This document shows positions 7,201 through 14,620 of a stretch of DNA of 18,205 nucleotides, piece after piece. Positions within the stretch are counted from its first letter, which is position 1; the number at the start of each line of letters is the position of its first letter. Source of the DNA: Accumulibacter sp. (GTDB taxonomy: Bacteria; Pseudomonadota; Gammaproteobacteria; Burkholderiales; Rhodocyclaceae); the NCBI GenBank assembly GCA_031274075.1, contig JAISQQ010000242.1, forward strand, positions 1 through 18,205, written 5' to 3'. Below the pieces are notes generated by a model. It did not search any database. It was not told where the DNA came from and saw only the letters and a list, made by a program, of their open reading frames with translations. The position numbers and the translations under genes are program-made.

Positions 7201-8395
7201 CAACGGGCCGCTTCGGGTCTACGCACCATTCGCTCCACGAACCCGCGTAGAGCCGCGCGCCCGGCAGACCGGCCAGTTCCATGGCCAGCAGGTTGTGGCA
7301 GGCGCTGACGCCCGAGCCGCAATACATCACCACCCGCTCCGGCTCGGCGCCGGCGAGGACGTCCAGAAACTGCCGGCGCAATTCCTCCGCCGGGAGGAAC
7401 TTGCCCGAAGCGTCGAGATTGTCGCGGAAGAAGCGATGGCGCGCGCCCGGAATATGCCCGCCCACCGGGTCCAGGCCTTCGTTTTCGCCGCGAAAGCGAT
7501 CCGCGGCGCGCGCGTCGATCAGGCAGAAATCGTTTTTCTCCAGGCCATCGACGACCTGATCCACGGAGACCACCCCGTCGTCGCGCAGGCGAATATCGAA
7601 TTTTGCCGTGACAAACACCGGCAGGTCGGTGGTCACCGGACGCCCTTCGCCGGTCCACGCTCCGATGCCACCATCGAGCACGGCGACGCGATCGTGCCCC
7701 AGCCATCGCAGCAGCCACCACAGCCGCGCGGCGTTCATGCCGCTGTCGTCGTCGTAGGCGACCACCCGGGTCTGTCCGTTCACCCCGGCGGCGGCGAGCT
7801 TCGCGGCCAGCACTTCCGGGTCGGGCAAGGGATGGCGGCCGTTCCTGCCGTTCTTCGGCCCGGACAGATCGCGGTCGAGATGCATGAAAACGGCTCCCGG
7901 CAAATGCCCTTTGGCGTAGGCCCGCTCGCCCTGCGCGGTGTCTGTCAGCAGATGGCGGCAATCGAAAACGCGCCAGCCGGGATCGGCCAGATGAGCGGCG
8001 AGTTCCTCGCACGAAACCAGCGCCGCGCACGTTTCGTCCGCCTCCTCCGCGCCGGCGTCGAGCCAGGCCGCCGCCTCGGCGGCGTCTTCGAACACGCCCA
8101 TCCCGGCGTTGACGAAAATCTGCGACAGCCAGGCGCTCCACGCCACCCACTGGCTTTGCGTGACCACGGCGATGCGCTTGAAATCGTCCGGATGCGCCCG
8201 GGCGAAAACGATGTCCTCCCACGCCACGTCGACGGTGAAATCCGCCATTTCCCGCAAGTCCATGAGCAGGTCGACCGGCCCTTCGAAAGCGACCTTGTCG
8301 TTGACCATTTCCTCGAATTCCTTGAAATCCGCCAGAGTGAACTCGCCGTAAACATTGACCGAGACACGATTGTTTCGATGCTGGATGACGATCAT
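7178..8395 (-). CDS. SpoIIAA-like domain fused to two-domain rhodanese (sulfurtransferase)
   Basis: A 405-residue protein. Residues 1 to about 120 look like the SpoIIAA-like/STAS-related fold (MIVIQHRNNRVSVNVYGEFT, then LLMDLREM and a closing FEDAAEAAAWL). Residues from about 125 are an SseA-type tandem rhodanese. The first, non-catalytic domain has AYDDDSGMNAARLWWLLRWLG and LDGGIGAWT. The second has DARAADRFRGE, GHIPGARH and the active-site loop CGSGVSACH with catalytic Cys359. The family transfers sulfane sulfur from thiosulfate or 3-mercaptopyruvate to a thiol acceptor in the cytoplasm. The CGSGV-type loop leans towards mercaptopyruvate. ATG 8395 is chosen for its strong AAGGAGG seven bases upstream. 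The frame is open to 8467. The last residues (QGSGDR) and the TAG come from repeat E3. The fusion is unusual compared with SseA alone (about 280 residues). Confidence 0.87.
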   Translation of the reverse strand: MIVIQHRNNRVSVNVYGEFTLADFKEFEEMVNDKVAFEGPVDLLMDLREMADFTVDVAWEDIVFARAHPDDFKRIAVVTQSQWVAWSAWLSQIFVNAGMGVFEDAAEAAAWLDAGAEEADETCAALVSCEELAAHLADPGWRVFDCRHLLTDTAQGERAYAKGHLPGAVFMHLDRDLSGPKNGRNGRHPLPDPEVLAAKLAAAGVNGQTRVVAYDDDSGMNAARLWWLLRWLGHDRVAVLDGGIGAWTGEGRPVTTDLPVFVTAKFDIRLRDDGVVSVDQVVDGLEKNDFCLIDARAADRFRGENEGLDPVGGHIPGARHRFFRDNLDASGKFLPAEELRRQFLDVLAGAEPERVVMYCGSGVSACHNLLAMELAGLPGARLYAGSWSEWCVDPKRPVVQGSGDR

Positions 8396-8471
8396 GGCCT
8401 TGCCTCCTTGCAAGCGGGTTAAACCGTTAACCGCTTCTATCCTAGACCCGCGCCTACCCGAAGCCAAGCAT

Positions 8472-8550
8472 CAGAGGACAGAAGACAGAGGACAGAGGAC
8501 AGTAATGTTTGCGGGCGCGAAGCGCCCGGTAGCTGAACTGTCCTCTGTCA
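8472..8550. repeat. Heptamer-arm palindromic element, copy E4
   Basis: The left arm has four heptamers (AGGACAG-like) and TAATGTTTGCGG. The GGGCGC-GAA-GCGCCC hairpin core is perfect and GGTAGCTGAA follows. The right arm is short, CTGTCCT CTGTCA. Its core is nearly identical to E2. It lies between the rhodanese start and the EamA stop, and the EamA TGA falls inside it. Confidence 0.9.
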
Positions 8551-9399
8551 CCCGACCCCCGGATCGGCCCTGGAAAACCACGTTGCCACGACTCCGCTGG
8601 CGACGATCAGGGCAATCGCCAGCCAGGCGTCGACGCTCAGGATCTCGTGCCAGAAGATGGCGCCGAAAAGGCTGGCGAAAACCACCGTGGTGTAGGCCAG
8701 GCTGGCGGCCATGAGCGTGTTGCCCTGCTTGTAGGCCCGGGTCATCGCCAGTTGCGCCGCCGAGCCGAACAGGCCGACGCCCAGGAGCAGGGCGCCGCCT
8801 TCCGCATCGATCGGATGAAACTCGAAAAACAGCATCCACACCGCGCCGACCACCGTGCATACCAGCGCGAAATAGAAGACGATGCGCTCTTCGAGCTCGC
8901 CGCGCTCGCCCAGTTCTTTGATATTGAAGTACGCCACGGCGGAAACCATGCCGCTGGCCAGCCCCATGACGCCGCCGAACAGTTGGTCGGCGCGGAAGGT
9001 CGGATGCAAAAGCAGGACCACGCCGGCAAACCCCAGCGCCAGCGCGAAGGCCATTCCGCCGCGCAGCCGCGCCTTGCCGAGCACCGCCAGATAGAGGGCC
9101 AGGAACAGCGGCGAGGTGTAGGAAAGCGTCACCGCGGTCGCCAGCGGGAGCAGGCTGATGGCGTAGAAATAGAGAATCAGCGAAAAACAGCCGCTCGCGC
9201 TGCGCCGGATGTGGAATACCCACAGCGGCGTCCTGACGGAAATGCCGCGCGCCCTCACCAGCGCCCAGATGAACAGCAGGTTGATGAGGGCGCGGTAGAA
9301 GACGATCTCCGCCGCCGAATAGCGCGCCGACGCCAGCTTTACGCACACGCCCATGCCGGCGAAGAAAAAACTGGCGACGATCATCCACAGGGATTGCAT
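8548..9399 (-). CDS. EamA/DMT-family transporter
   Basis: A 283-residue protein with two homologous halves of about five hydrophobic helices each, the standard EamA (drug/metabolite transporter) pattern and length. Recognisable parts are AAEIVFYRALINLLF, the region ASGCFSLILYFYAISLLPLATA with AVTLSYTSPLF, and in the second half AYKQGNTLMAASLAYTTVVFASLFGAIFWHE. Such proteins export or import small metabolites at the inner membrane. The substrate is not predictable here. ATG 9399 begins MQSLWMIVASFFFAGMG, directly the first helix. The TGA stop lies inside repeat E4 and repeat E5 lies just upstream of the start. The gap to the next gene on the same strand is 152 bp and repeat-filled, so it is probably its own unit. 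Confidence 0.9.
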   Translation of the reverse strand: MQSLWMIVASFFFAGMGVCVKLASARYSAAEIVFYRALINLLFIWALVRARGISVRTPLWVFHIRRSASGCFSLILYFYAISLLPLATAVTLSYTSPLFLALYLAVLGKARLRGGMAFALALGFAGVVLLLHPTFRADQLFGGVMGLASGMVSAVAYFNIKELGERGELEERIVFYFALVCTVVGAVWMLFFEFHPIDAEGGALLLGVGLFGSAAQLAMTRAYKQGNTLMAASLAYTTVVFASLFGAIFWHEILSVDAWLAIALIVASGVVATWFSRADPGVG

Positions 9400-9424
9400 G
9401 GTCGTTTCGGAAGCGGTCTCGGGT

Positions 9425-9507
9425 CAGGGGACGGAGGACAGAGGACAGTAATTCTTGCGGCGGCGGAGCCGCCGGTAGATGAACTATTTCCAGTCTTCCG
9501 TCCTCCA
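9425..9507. repeat. Heptamer-arm palindromic element, copy E5 (decayed)
   Basis: The left arm is GGACGG AGGACAG AGGACAG, then TAATTCTTGCGG. The hairpin core is CGGCGG-CGGAG-CCGCCG and GGTAGATGAACT follows. The right arm is degraded to CAGTCTTCCGTCCTCC. It sits just upstream of the EamA start codon. Confidence 0.8.
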
Positions 9508-9608
9508 AAAATCATCGGATTCTATTCCCTTCCTTCCAGCTTTCCAATTGAACGAAGTTATCCAGGGCCATCGCATGGACGCCATCATGTTTGAAACGGG
9601 GCAGGATC

Positions 9609-9633
9609 GTAGGGCGGATGCAATCCGCCCTAC
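9609..9633. repeat. Perfect GTAGGGCGG hairpin repeat
   Basis: An 11-bp perfect stem beginning GTAGGGCGGAT, a GCA loop, and the complement ending CCGCCCTAC. A related but degenerate copy lies at about 9848-9870, and a larger inverted repeat with the same GTAGGGCGG ends is at 14041-14117. The GTAG foot followed by a palindrome recalls REP elements. Confidence 0.8.
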
Positions 9634-9652
9634 CCGACCGCCTCTCGCCTCT

Positions 9653-9704
9653 GTGCCGCCTCTGGGTGCCGCCTCTGGGTGCCGCCTCTGGGTGCCGCCT
9701 CTGG
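9653..9704. repeat. 13-bp tandem repeat, 4 units
   Basis: Four exact consecutive copies of GTGCCGCCTCTGG, running straight into the type D repeat whose end (GCCTCTGGGAGCGC) shares the same sequence. The tandem probably grew by amplification of the type D edge. Confidence 0.93.
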
Positions 9705-9733
9705 GAGCGCGGGGCACCAGCCCCGCTTTTGAC
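9696..9733. repeat. Type D hairpin repeat, inverted copy
   Basis: The exact reverse complement of window positions 1-38, with hairpin GCGGGGC / GCCCCGC. It is paired with a direct copy of 28 bp 25 bases further on, so the two together form a larger inverted repeat. Confidence 0.9.
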
Positions 9734-9758
9734 CCGCGCCATGACACTACCGCTGTTG

Positions 9759-9786
9759 CGGGGCTGGTGCCCCGCGCTCCCAGAGA
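9759..9786. repeat. Type D hairpin repeat, direct copy
   Basis: Identical to window positions 8-35. It is in inverted orientation to the copy at 9696-9733. Confidence 0.9.
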
Positions 9787-9893
9787 ACCAATCGCAAACA
9801 GTCGTAGCTTTGCCGCAGACGAAGCCTGCGCCAATCTTGCAGAAATGCGGCGGATTGCATCCACCCTACGGGACCGTCCCTCGCCTCTGCGCC

Positions 9894-9967
9894 GCCTCTG
9901 GGAGCGCGGCGCTTCCGCCCCGCAAGAATTACTGATTCCTGATTCCCGACATCTGATCCCTGCCACC
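9894..9967. repeat. Heptamer-arm element, copy E6 (variant heptamer, half element)
   Basis: A type D edge (CCTCTGGGAGCGC) is fused to the core GCGCTTCCGC..CCGCAAGAATTA. A right arm of about five heptamers of a third sort follows: CTGATTC, CTGATTC, CCGACAT, CTGATCC, CTGCCAC. The same type D/core junction is seen in E1. Confidence 0.75.
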
Positions 9968-10028
9968 TCTCCAACTGAACGAAGTGTTATCCTTGGAATA
10001 TTTTTCAACGTTTCAGCCATCTCACGCC

Positions 10029-10310
10029 ATGTCTCGATCACTCTCTGCGGAAAAGGACGCGAAGGAATCTCCCGTTCCGGCGGTATCCCCGGACACCCCG
10101 TTTGAAACGGCTCTCGCGGAAATCGAACAGATCGTCCAGGACATGGAAAGCGGTCGCCTGCCGCTGGAAGAATCGATCCTGGCCTACCGCCGCGGCAGCG
10201 AGCTGCTCAGGCATTGCCAAGGGCAGCTCGGCGAGGCGGAGCGGCGGATCCAGATGTTCGAGAAGGGCGAGTTGCGCGATGCGGTGCTGGACGGGGAATC
10301 CGGCCGATGA
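10029..10310 (+). CDS. xseB: Exodeoxyribonuclease VII small subunit
   Basis: A 93-residue protein. Its core FETALAEIEQIVQDMESGRLPLEESILAYRRGSELLRHCQGQLGEAERRIQ is the standard XseB helical-hairpin domain, preceded by about 25 low-complexity residues. With XseA it forms the nuclease that degrades single-stranded DNA. XseA is not in this window. ATG 10029 is chosen. A GTG at 9984 is in frame, but the added residues come from repeat-flanking sequence. No strong ribosome-binding site is seen. The TGA overlaps the ispA ATG (ATGA), so the two are translationally coupled, as in many proteobacteria. Confidence 0.95.
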   Translation: MSRSLSAEKDAKESPVPAVSPDTPFETALAEIEQIVQDMESGRLPLEESILAYRRGSELLRHCQGQLGEAERRIQMFEKGELRDAVLDGESGR

Positions 10311-11203
10311 GCGCGCGCCTGCCCTTCCCCGAGTGGATGGCCTGCGTCCAGGAGCGCGTCGAAAAAGCGCTGGCGCGTCATTTGCCGTCCGCCGAGGCCA
10401 TTCCGGCGCGCCTGCACCGGGCGATGCGCTATTCCTGCCTCAACGGTGGAAAAAGGGTGCGCCCGCTGCTGGCCTTCGCCAGCGGGGAAATCTGCGCGGC
10501 GCCTGAGGAAAAGCTGGAAATCGTCGCCTGCGCGCTGGAAATGATCCACGCCTATTCGCTGGTGCACGACGACCTGCCGTGCATGGACAACGACGTATTG
10601 CGCCGCGGCCGCCCCACCTGCCACGTCGAATACGGCGAAGCGACCGCGCTGCTCGCCGGCGACGCCTTGCAGACGCAGGCTTTCCTGCTGCTCGCCCGGG
10701 AAAGCCTCGGCGACCCGGCCGTGCAGCTTGAAATGCTGCGCGTGCTGGCCCACGCCTGCGGCTCGCTGGGCATGGCCGGCGGCCAGGCGATCGACCTCGA
10801 CGCGGTTGGCCGCGCGCTGGAACTGCCGGAACTGGAATTGATGCACGCGATGAAGACGGGCGCCTTGATCCGCGCCGCGGCGACGCTCGGCGCGCTCTGC
10901 GGCGAAGGCTTGCCCGACGGGGCGCGGCAGGCGCTGGATCGCTTCGCCAAACGCGCCGGCCTGCTCTTCCAGGTGGTCGACGACATTCTCGACTGCACCG
11001 CGAGCACGGCCACGCTCGGCAAGACCGCGGGCAAGGATTCGGCCGCCGACAAACCCAGCTGCGTCGGCCTGATGGGGCTGGAACGGGCGCGGGAATTCGC
11101 CGGCCAACTGCGCGAACAGGCGATCGAGTCGCTGGCGTCCTTCGGCGAGCGGGCGCGGCGGCTGGTCGAATTGACCGACTTCATCGCCCGCCGCCGGTTT
11201 TAG
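10307..11203 (+). CDS. ispA: Polyprenyl (farnesyl) diphosphate synthase
   Basis: A 298-residue protein, the normal IspA length. It has GGKRVRP (48-53), the first aspartate-rich motif DDLPCMD (88-94), a KTG at about 183, and the second motif QVVDDILD (222-229). It condenses dimethylallyl diphosphate with isopentenyl diphosphate to geranyl and farnesyl diphosphate in the cytoplasm. The ATG overlaps the xseB stop. It is followed by dxs after 25 bp, giving the classic xseB-ispA-dxs order. Chain length (C15) is assumed from gene order. Confidence 0.96.
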   Translation: MSARLPFPEWMACVQERVEKALARHLPSAEAIPARLHRAMRYSCLNGGKRVRPLLAFASGEICAAPEEKLEIVACALEMIHAYSLVHDDLPCMDNDVLRRGRPTCHVEYGEATALLAGDALQTQAFLLLARESLGDPAVQLEMLRVLAHACGSLGMAGGQAIDLDAVGRALELPELELMHAMKTGALIRAAATLGALCGEGLPDGARQALDRFAKRAGLLFQVVDDILDCTASTATLGKTAGKDSAADKPSCVGLMGLERAREFAGQLREQAIESLASFGERARRLVELTDFIARRRF

Positions 11204-11228
11204 TGCCGCGGCCCGCCCCCTGCAAAGC

Positions 11229-13085
11229 ATGAACGCCTATCCCCTGCTCGACACCATCGATCATCCGGCGCAACTGCGCCAACTCGAGCGCAAGCAGTTG
11301 CCGCAAGTGGCCGAGGAATTGCGCGCTTTCCTCGTGGAATCGGTGTCGCGCACCGGCGGCCACCTGTCGTCGAACCTCGGCACGGTCGAGCTGACCATCG
11401 CCCTGCACTACGTCTTCGACACGCCGGACGACCGGCTCGTCTGGGACGTCGGGCACCAGACCTACGCGCACAAGATCCTCACCGGACGCCGCGCCGGAAT
11501 GGCCCGGCTGCGCACCCACGGCGGCGTCTCGGGCTTCCCCAAGCGCTGTGAAAGCCCGTACGACACCTTCGGCGTCGGCCACTCCTCGACGTCGATTTCC
11601 GCGGCGCTCGGCATGGCCCTCGCCGCCAAGTTCAACGGCGACGCGCGGCGCACGGTGGCGATCATCGGCGACGGCGCGATGTCCGCCGGGCAGGCTTTCG
11701 AGGCGCTCAACAACGCCGGCGTGGCCGACGCCGACATGCTCGTCATTCTCAACGACAACGACATGTCGATTTCCCCGCCGGTCGGCGCGCTGAACAAATA
11801 CCTCGCGCGCGCGCTGTCCGGCAGCGCCTTCAACGCCGCCCGCCGCGCCGGGGAAAAGGTGCTCCGCGTCTCGCCCTCCCTGCTCCAGTTCGCCAGCCGC
11901 GTGGAAGAGCACGTCAAGGGCATGCTGACGCCGGGAACCCTGTTCGAGGAACTCGGCTTCAACTACATCGGGCCGATCGACGGCCACGACCTCGACTCGC
12001 TGATCCCGACGCTGCAAAACCTGCAAAAACTCAAGGGGCCGCAATTCCTGCACGTGATCACCTGCAAGGGGCAAGGCTACAAGCTGGCCGAGGCCGATCC
12101 GGTGCTCTACCACGGCGTCACCCGCTTCCAGCCGGAGGTCGGCATCGAAGACCGGCAGACCGGCGGCAAGCCGACCTACACCCAGGTCTTCGGCCGATGG
12201 CTGTGCGACATGGCCGCCGTCGAGCCCCGGCTGGTCGCCATCACGCCGGCCATGGGCGAGGGTTCGGGCATGATGGAATTCGCCGAGCGTTTCGCCGAAC
12301 GCTACTTCGACGTCGGCATCGCCGAACAGCACGCCGTGACTTTCGCCGCCGGCCTCGCCTGCGAAGGCATGCGCCCGGTGGTCGCCATCTATTCGACCTT
12401 CCTCCAGCGCGCCTACGACCAGTTGCTGCACGACGTCGCGCTGCAAAAGCTGCCAGTCGTCTTCGCCCTCGACCGGGGCGGGCTGGTCGGCGCCGACGGT
12501 CCGACGCATCACGGCGCGTTCGACCTCTCGTACCTGAGCTGCATCCCGAACATGGTGGTCATGACCCCCGGCGACGAAGAAGAATGCCGCCGGATGCTGA
12601 GCACCGCGCTGCGCCACGACGGCCCCTGCGCGGTGCGCTACCCGCGCGGTCCCGGCCCCGGCGTAAACACCTCGGAGACGCTGGACGGCCTGCCCATCGG
12701 CCGGGGCGAGATCCGGCGGCACGGCAAGAACGTCGCCCTGCTCGCCTTCGGCAGCATGCTGACGCCGGCCCTGCAGGCGGGCGAAGCGATCGACGCCAGC
12801 GTGGCCAACATGCGCTTCGCCAAGCCGGTCGACCGCGAACTGATCGTCCGTCTGGCGCGGGAACATTCGCTGCTCATCAGCATCGAAGAAAATGCGCTGA
12901 TCGGCGGCGCCGGCGCGGAAGTCGCCCGCGTCCTCGACGAAACCGGCAGCCCGGCGCGCTTCGTGCGCATGGGACTCCCGGACCGCTTCATCGATCACGG
13001 CGACCAGTCCAGGCTGCTTGCGGAAGCCGGACTCGACAAGGCCGGTATTCTCCGCATGGTGCAAAGCTGCCAGGATAAGGAATAA
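11229..13085 (+). CDS. dxs: 1-deoxy-D-xylulose-5-phosphate synthase
   Basis: A 618-residue, full-length DXS. The thiamine diphosphate motif runs from [16 protein letters not shown] to LNDNDMS (147-180). The catalytic glutamate is E366 in [24 protein letters not shown] and [13 protein letters not shown] are also typical. It joins pyruvate and glyceraldehyde 3-phosphate in the first step of the MEP pathway, which supplies IspA with precursors. The start [17 protein letters not shown] fits the family. The ATG has no strong Shine-Dalgarno sequence, so coupling to ispA is likely. folE2 follows after 8 bp. Confidence 0.97.
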   Translation: MNAYPLLDTIDHPAQLRQLERKQLPQVAEELRAFLVESVSRTGGHLSSNLGTVELTIALHYVFDTPDDRLVWDVGHQTYAHKILTGRRAGMARLRTHGGVSGFPKRCESPYDTFGVGHSSTSISAALGMALAAKFNGDARRTVAIIGDGAMSAGQAFEALNNAGVADADMLVILNDNDMSISPPVGALNKYLARALSGSAFNAARRAGEKVLRVSPSLLQFASRVEEHVKGMLTPGTLFEELGFNYIGPIDGHDLDSLIPTLQNLQKLKGPQFLHVITCKGQGYKLAEADPVLYHGVTRFQPEVGIEDRQTGGKPTYTQVFGRWLCDMAAVEPRLVAITPAMGEGSGMMEFAERFAERYFDVGIAEQHAVTFAAGLACEGMRPVVAIYSTFLQRAYDQLLHDVALQKLPVVFALDRGGLVGADGPTHHGAFDLSYLSCIPNMVVMTPGDEEECRRMLSTALRHDGPCAVRYPRGPGPGVNTSETLDGLPIGRGEIRRHGKNVALLAFGSMLTPALQAGEAIDASVANMRFAKPVDRELIVRLAREHSLLISIEENALIGGAGAEVARVLDETGSPARFVRMGLPDRFIDHGDQSRLLAEAGLDKAGILRMVQSCQDKE

Positions 13086-13093
13086 GCAACGGA

Positions 13094-13930
13094 ATGAGCA
13101 ACACGCAAAAGCAAAACGCCGCCGCCATACTCGACGTGCAGAGTCTCGCCGACACCCGGCGCATCGCCATCAACCGGGTGGGAATCAAGTCCATCCGCCA
13201 TCCGGTCAAGGTGCTCGACCGCTCGGGCGGAATCCAGCACACCATCGCGGTGTTCGGCATGTACGTCGGGCTGCCGCACAATTTCAAGGGCACGCACATG
13301 TCGCGCTTCGTGGAAATCCTCAACAGCCACGAACGCGAAATCTCGGTGCAAAACTTTCCGGTCATGCTGCGCGAAATGGTGCGCAAGCTGGAAGCGGAAA
13401 CCGGGCACATCGAGATGAACTTCCCCTATTTCATCGCCAAGTCCGCCCCGGTTTCCGGCGTGCAAAGCCTGATGGACTACGACGTCACGCTGACCAGCGA
13501 AATATCCCACGGCGAGATCGCCTCGACGATCAAGGCCGTCGTTCCCGTCTCCAGCCTGTGCCCGTGCTCCAAGAAAATCTCGGAACGCGGCGCGCACAAC
13601 CAGCGCTCGCACGTCACCGTCACCGCCCGCATCCTCGAACACGTATGGATCGAGGAAATCGTCCAACTGGTCGAAGCGCAGGCCTCATGCGAGCTTTACG
13701 GCCTGCTCAAGCGGCCCGACGAGAAGTACGTCACCGAGCGCGCCTACGACAATCCCAAATTCGTCGAAGACATGGTGCGCGACGTCGCCGCCAGGCTCAA
13801 CGCGGAAGAGCGCATCGGCGCGTACATCGTCGAATCGGAGAACTTCGAGTCGATCCACAATCACTCGGCGTACGCGCTGATCGAGAACGATAGGCAGGGG
13901 ACAGAGGACGGAGGACAGAAGACAGAATAG
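13094..13930 (+). CDS. folE2: GTP cyclohydrolase FolE2 (type IB)
   Basis: A 278-residue protein of the COG1469/FolE2 family. Features are [11 protein letters not shown], the catalytic-cysteine region [20 protein letters not shown] (Cys156 and Cys158) and the closing [12 protein letters not shown]. It turns GTP into 7,8-dihydroneopterin triphosphate for folate and related pterins or queuosine. It is the isoenzyme that can use metals other than zinc, so zinc limitation is often its context, though no Zur-like site is evident here. ATG 13094 follows the dxs stop by 8 bp, with AAGGA at 13077-13081. The last 13 residues (about [12 protein letters not shown]) and the TAG derive from repeat E7. The family sequence ends near ALIEND. 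Confidence 0.95.
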   Translation: MSNTQKQNAAAILDVQSLADTRRIAINRVGIKSIRHPVKVLDRSGGIQHTIAVFGMYVGLPHNFKGTHMSRFVEILNSHEREISVQNFPVMLREMVRKLEAETGHIEMNFPYFIAKSAPVSGVQSLMDYDVTLTSEISHGEIASTIKAVVPVSSLCPCSKKISERGAHNQRSHVTVTARILEHVWIEEIVQLVEAQASCELYGLLKRPDEKYVTERAYDNPKFVEDMVRDVAARLNAEERIGAYIVESENFESIHNHSAYALIENDRQGTEDGGQKTE

Positions 13931-13956
13931 TTTGCGGCGCGAAGCGCCGGAGACAA
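13893..13956. repeat. Heptamer-arm palindromic element, copy E7 (right arm lost)
   Basis: The left arm is GGGGACAG AGGACGG AGGACAG AAGACAG, then AATAGTTTGCGG, the core GGCGC-GAA-GCGCC and GAGACAAACGAACTG. Where the right arm should start, the type B hairpin begins. The arm encodes the end of folE2. Confidence 0.85.
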
Positions 13957-13990
13957 ACGAACTGGATTCCGGCTTTCGCCGGAATGACGG
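13957..13990. repeat. Type B hairpin repeat, copy 1
   Basis: GAACTGGATTCCGGC-TTTC-GCCGGAATGACGG. Read on the minus strand it ends CCAGTTCGTTT and matches the copy at 14149-14183. Such short intergenic hairpins with GGATTCCGGC..GCCGGAATGAC are common dispersed repeats in proteobacteria. Confidence 0.8.
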
Positions 13991-14040
13991 CGTGGAAATG
14001 GCCGCGCGGCGGCTCAACCCGGCGTATGTCCGTCCAACCC

Positions 14041-14117
14041 GTAGGGCGGGAAAGCGAAGCGCCTCCCGCCGGTCGTTCCCCTCCACCGCGCCAGCGGCGC
14101 ATATTTTTCCGCCCTAC
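14041..14117. repeat. 77-bp inverted repeat with GTAGGGCGG ends
   Basis: It starts GTAGGGCGGGAAAGCGAAGCG and ends with the complement TTTTTCCGCCCTAC, giving imperfect terminal inverted repeats of about 14 bp. It shares the GTAGGGCGG end with the hairpin at 9609-9633. No coding capacity. Confidence 0.75.
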
Positions 14118-14148
14118 GCGGACTGAACGTTGGTATAGGCCTAGAGGC

Positions 14149-14183
14149 GTCGTCCCGGCGCAAACCGGGACCCAGTTCGTTCC
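14149..14183. repeat. Type B hairpin repeat, copy 2
   Basis: GTCGTCCCGGC-GCAAA-CCGGGACCCAGTTCGTTCC, the same scheme as the minus strand of 13957-13990 with compensating stem changes (CCCGG/CCGGG against TTCCGG/CCGGAA). The downstream TCCTCGAAATTCCTGGATTC resembles the tail of the copy at 16021. Confidence 0.75.
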
Positions 14184-14334
14184 TCGAAATTCCTGGATTC
14201 TTTCTTTCCTTATCGCTTTCCTCTGAAAAGTGCTTGCATCGGGCTGATTTGCTGATGTAAATTCAGGCTCGCGAGTCCGTGGCAAGAGTGTGGGCAAAAT
14301 GGAAAAAGCGGCGCGATACCTTCCCGTTTACGTC

Positions 14335-14367
14335 CAGGCCAGAATTCCTGATTCCGGCCTGATTTTT
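14335..14367 (+). terminator. Terminator-like hairpin
   Basis: CAGGCC-A-GAAT / ATTC-C-GGCCTG with loop TCCTG, followed by ATTTTT. The stem is about 10 bp with one A.C mismatch. No gene ends nearby on this strand except folE2, 400 bp away, so it may end a small transcript or attenuate the lipoprotein mRNA. Confidence 0.45.
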
Positions 14368-14430
14368 GCTGTACACACTCATCGCTCGTTAACCGCGCCC
14401 GCCGCCAAGCGTAGCGCGGCTTTTGGTGTT

Positions 14431-14444
14431 CCCCCCCCCCCCCC
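14431..14444. repeat. Poly-C homopolymer, 14 C
   Basis: An uninterrupted run of 14 C, followed by GTTTTT, 177 bp before the lipoprotein start. Such runs slip readily in replication and, near promoters, can cause phase variation. A sequencing or assembly length error is equally possible. Confidence 0.9.
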
Positions 14445-14450
14445 GTTTTT

Positions 14451-14484
14451 AGATCCTGCTTCTGTCTAGGTCCTGCTTCTGTCG
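14451..14484. repeat. 17-bp tandem duplication
   Basis: Two copies of AGRTCCTGCTTCTGTCK directly after the poly-C tract, sharing 13 exact bases in TCCTGCTTCTGTC. Confidence 0.85.
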
Positions 14485-14502
14485 GGAATGGAGTCTTTTC
14501 GT

Positions 14503-14598
14503 CTCCCCATTTCCGGGTGACCGCAAGCAGGCAGCTTAGTCCGCCGCTATCGTCCTCGCCGGCTTTCCGCCGCTACGGGGATGACTATCCCGATTTTT
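14503..14598 (+). promoter_or_regulatory. Possible attenuator or riboswitch-like leader
   Basis: GGGAT (14578-14582) pairs with ATCCC (14587-14591) and is followed by GATTTTT, a short terminator-like hairpin ending just before AAGGAG. The same GGGG can instead pair with CCCC at 14505-14508, closing an intervening structured segment. The two pairings exclude each other. No known aptamer was recognised. Confidence 0.25.
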
Positions 14599-14620
14599 CC
14601 TCTGCGACAAGGAGTCTTTG

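Larger units (their letters stand above)
9508..10028. other. Gene-free composite of repeats upstream of xseB
   Basis: Together with E5 this fills 629 bp without a gene. In order it holds the following. First is a near-direct repeat GAACGAAG..TTATCC at 9549-9562. A perfect 11-bp-stem hairpin GTAGGGCGGAT-GCA-ATCCGCCCTAC spans 9609-9633, but is described here only by its ends. Next come four 13-bp units at 9653-9704. Inverted and direct type D copies lie at 9696-9733 and 9759-9786. A degenerate GCGGATTGCATCCACCCTAC copy lies near 9850-9870. Half heptamer element E6 follows, and the near-direct repeat returns at 9976-9992. Open frames across it are repeat-derived. The xseB promoter must lie in the last bases or within the repeats. 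I see no convincing -35/-10 pair. Confidence 0.75.
13931..14620. other. Gene-free region between folE2 and the repeat lipoprotein
   Basis: 690 bp without a credible gene. It holds two type B hairpins (13957-13990, 14149-14183), a GTAGGGCGG inverted repeat (14041-14117), a terminator-like hairpin (14335-14367), a 14-C tract (14431-14444), a 17-bp tandem pair (14451-14484) and a hairpin with U-run just before the lipoprotein's ribosome-binding site (14578-14598). A weak promoter guess is TTGCAT at 14234 with GTAAAT 17 bp further on. Small open frames here are repeat-derived. Confidence 0.7.

Noticed and set aside
9479..10105. 208-codon plus-strand frame and the opposing 185-codon frame
   Set aside because: Both consist almost wholly of type D, 13-bp and heptamer repeats and show no protein-like conservation pattern.
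13932..14126. Small frame starting MRREAPETNELDSGFRRNDG
   Set aside because: It is translated from heptamer element E7, a type B hairpin and the GTAGGGCGG repeat. Such peptides recur wherever these repeats occur.
14500..14600. Cyclic-di-GMP (GEMM) riboswitch before the lipoprotein
   Set aside because: Segments such as CCGCAAGCAGGC look vaguely similar, but the conserved GEMM core and the tetraloop-receptor pattern were not found.
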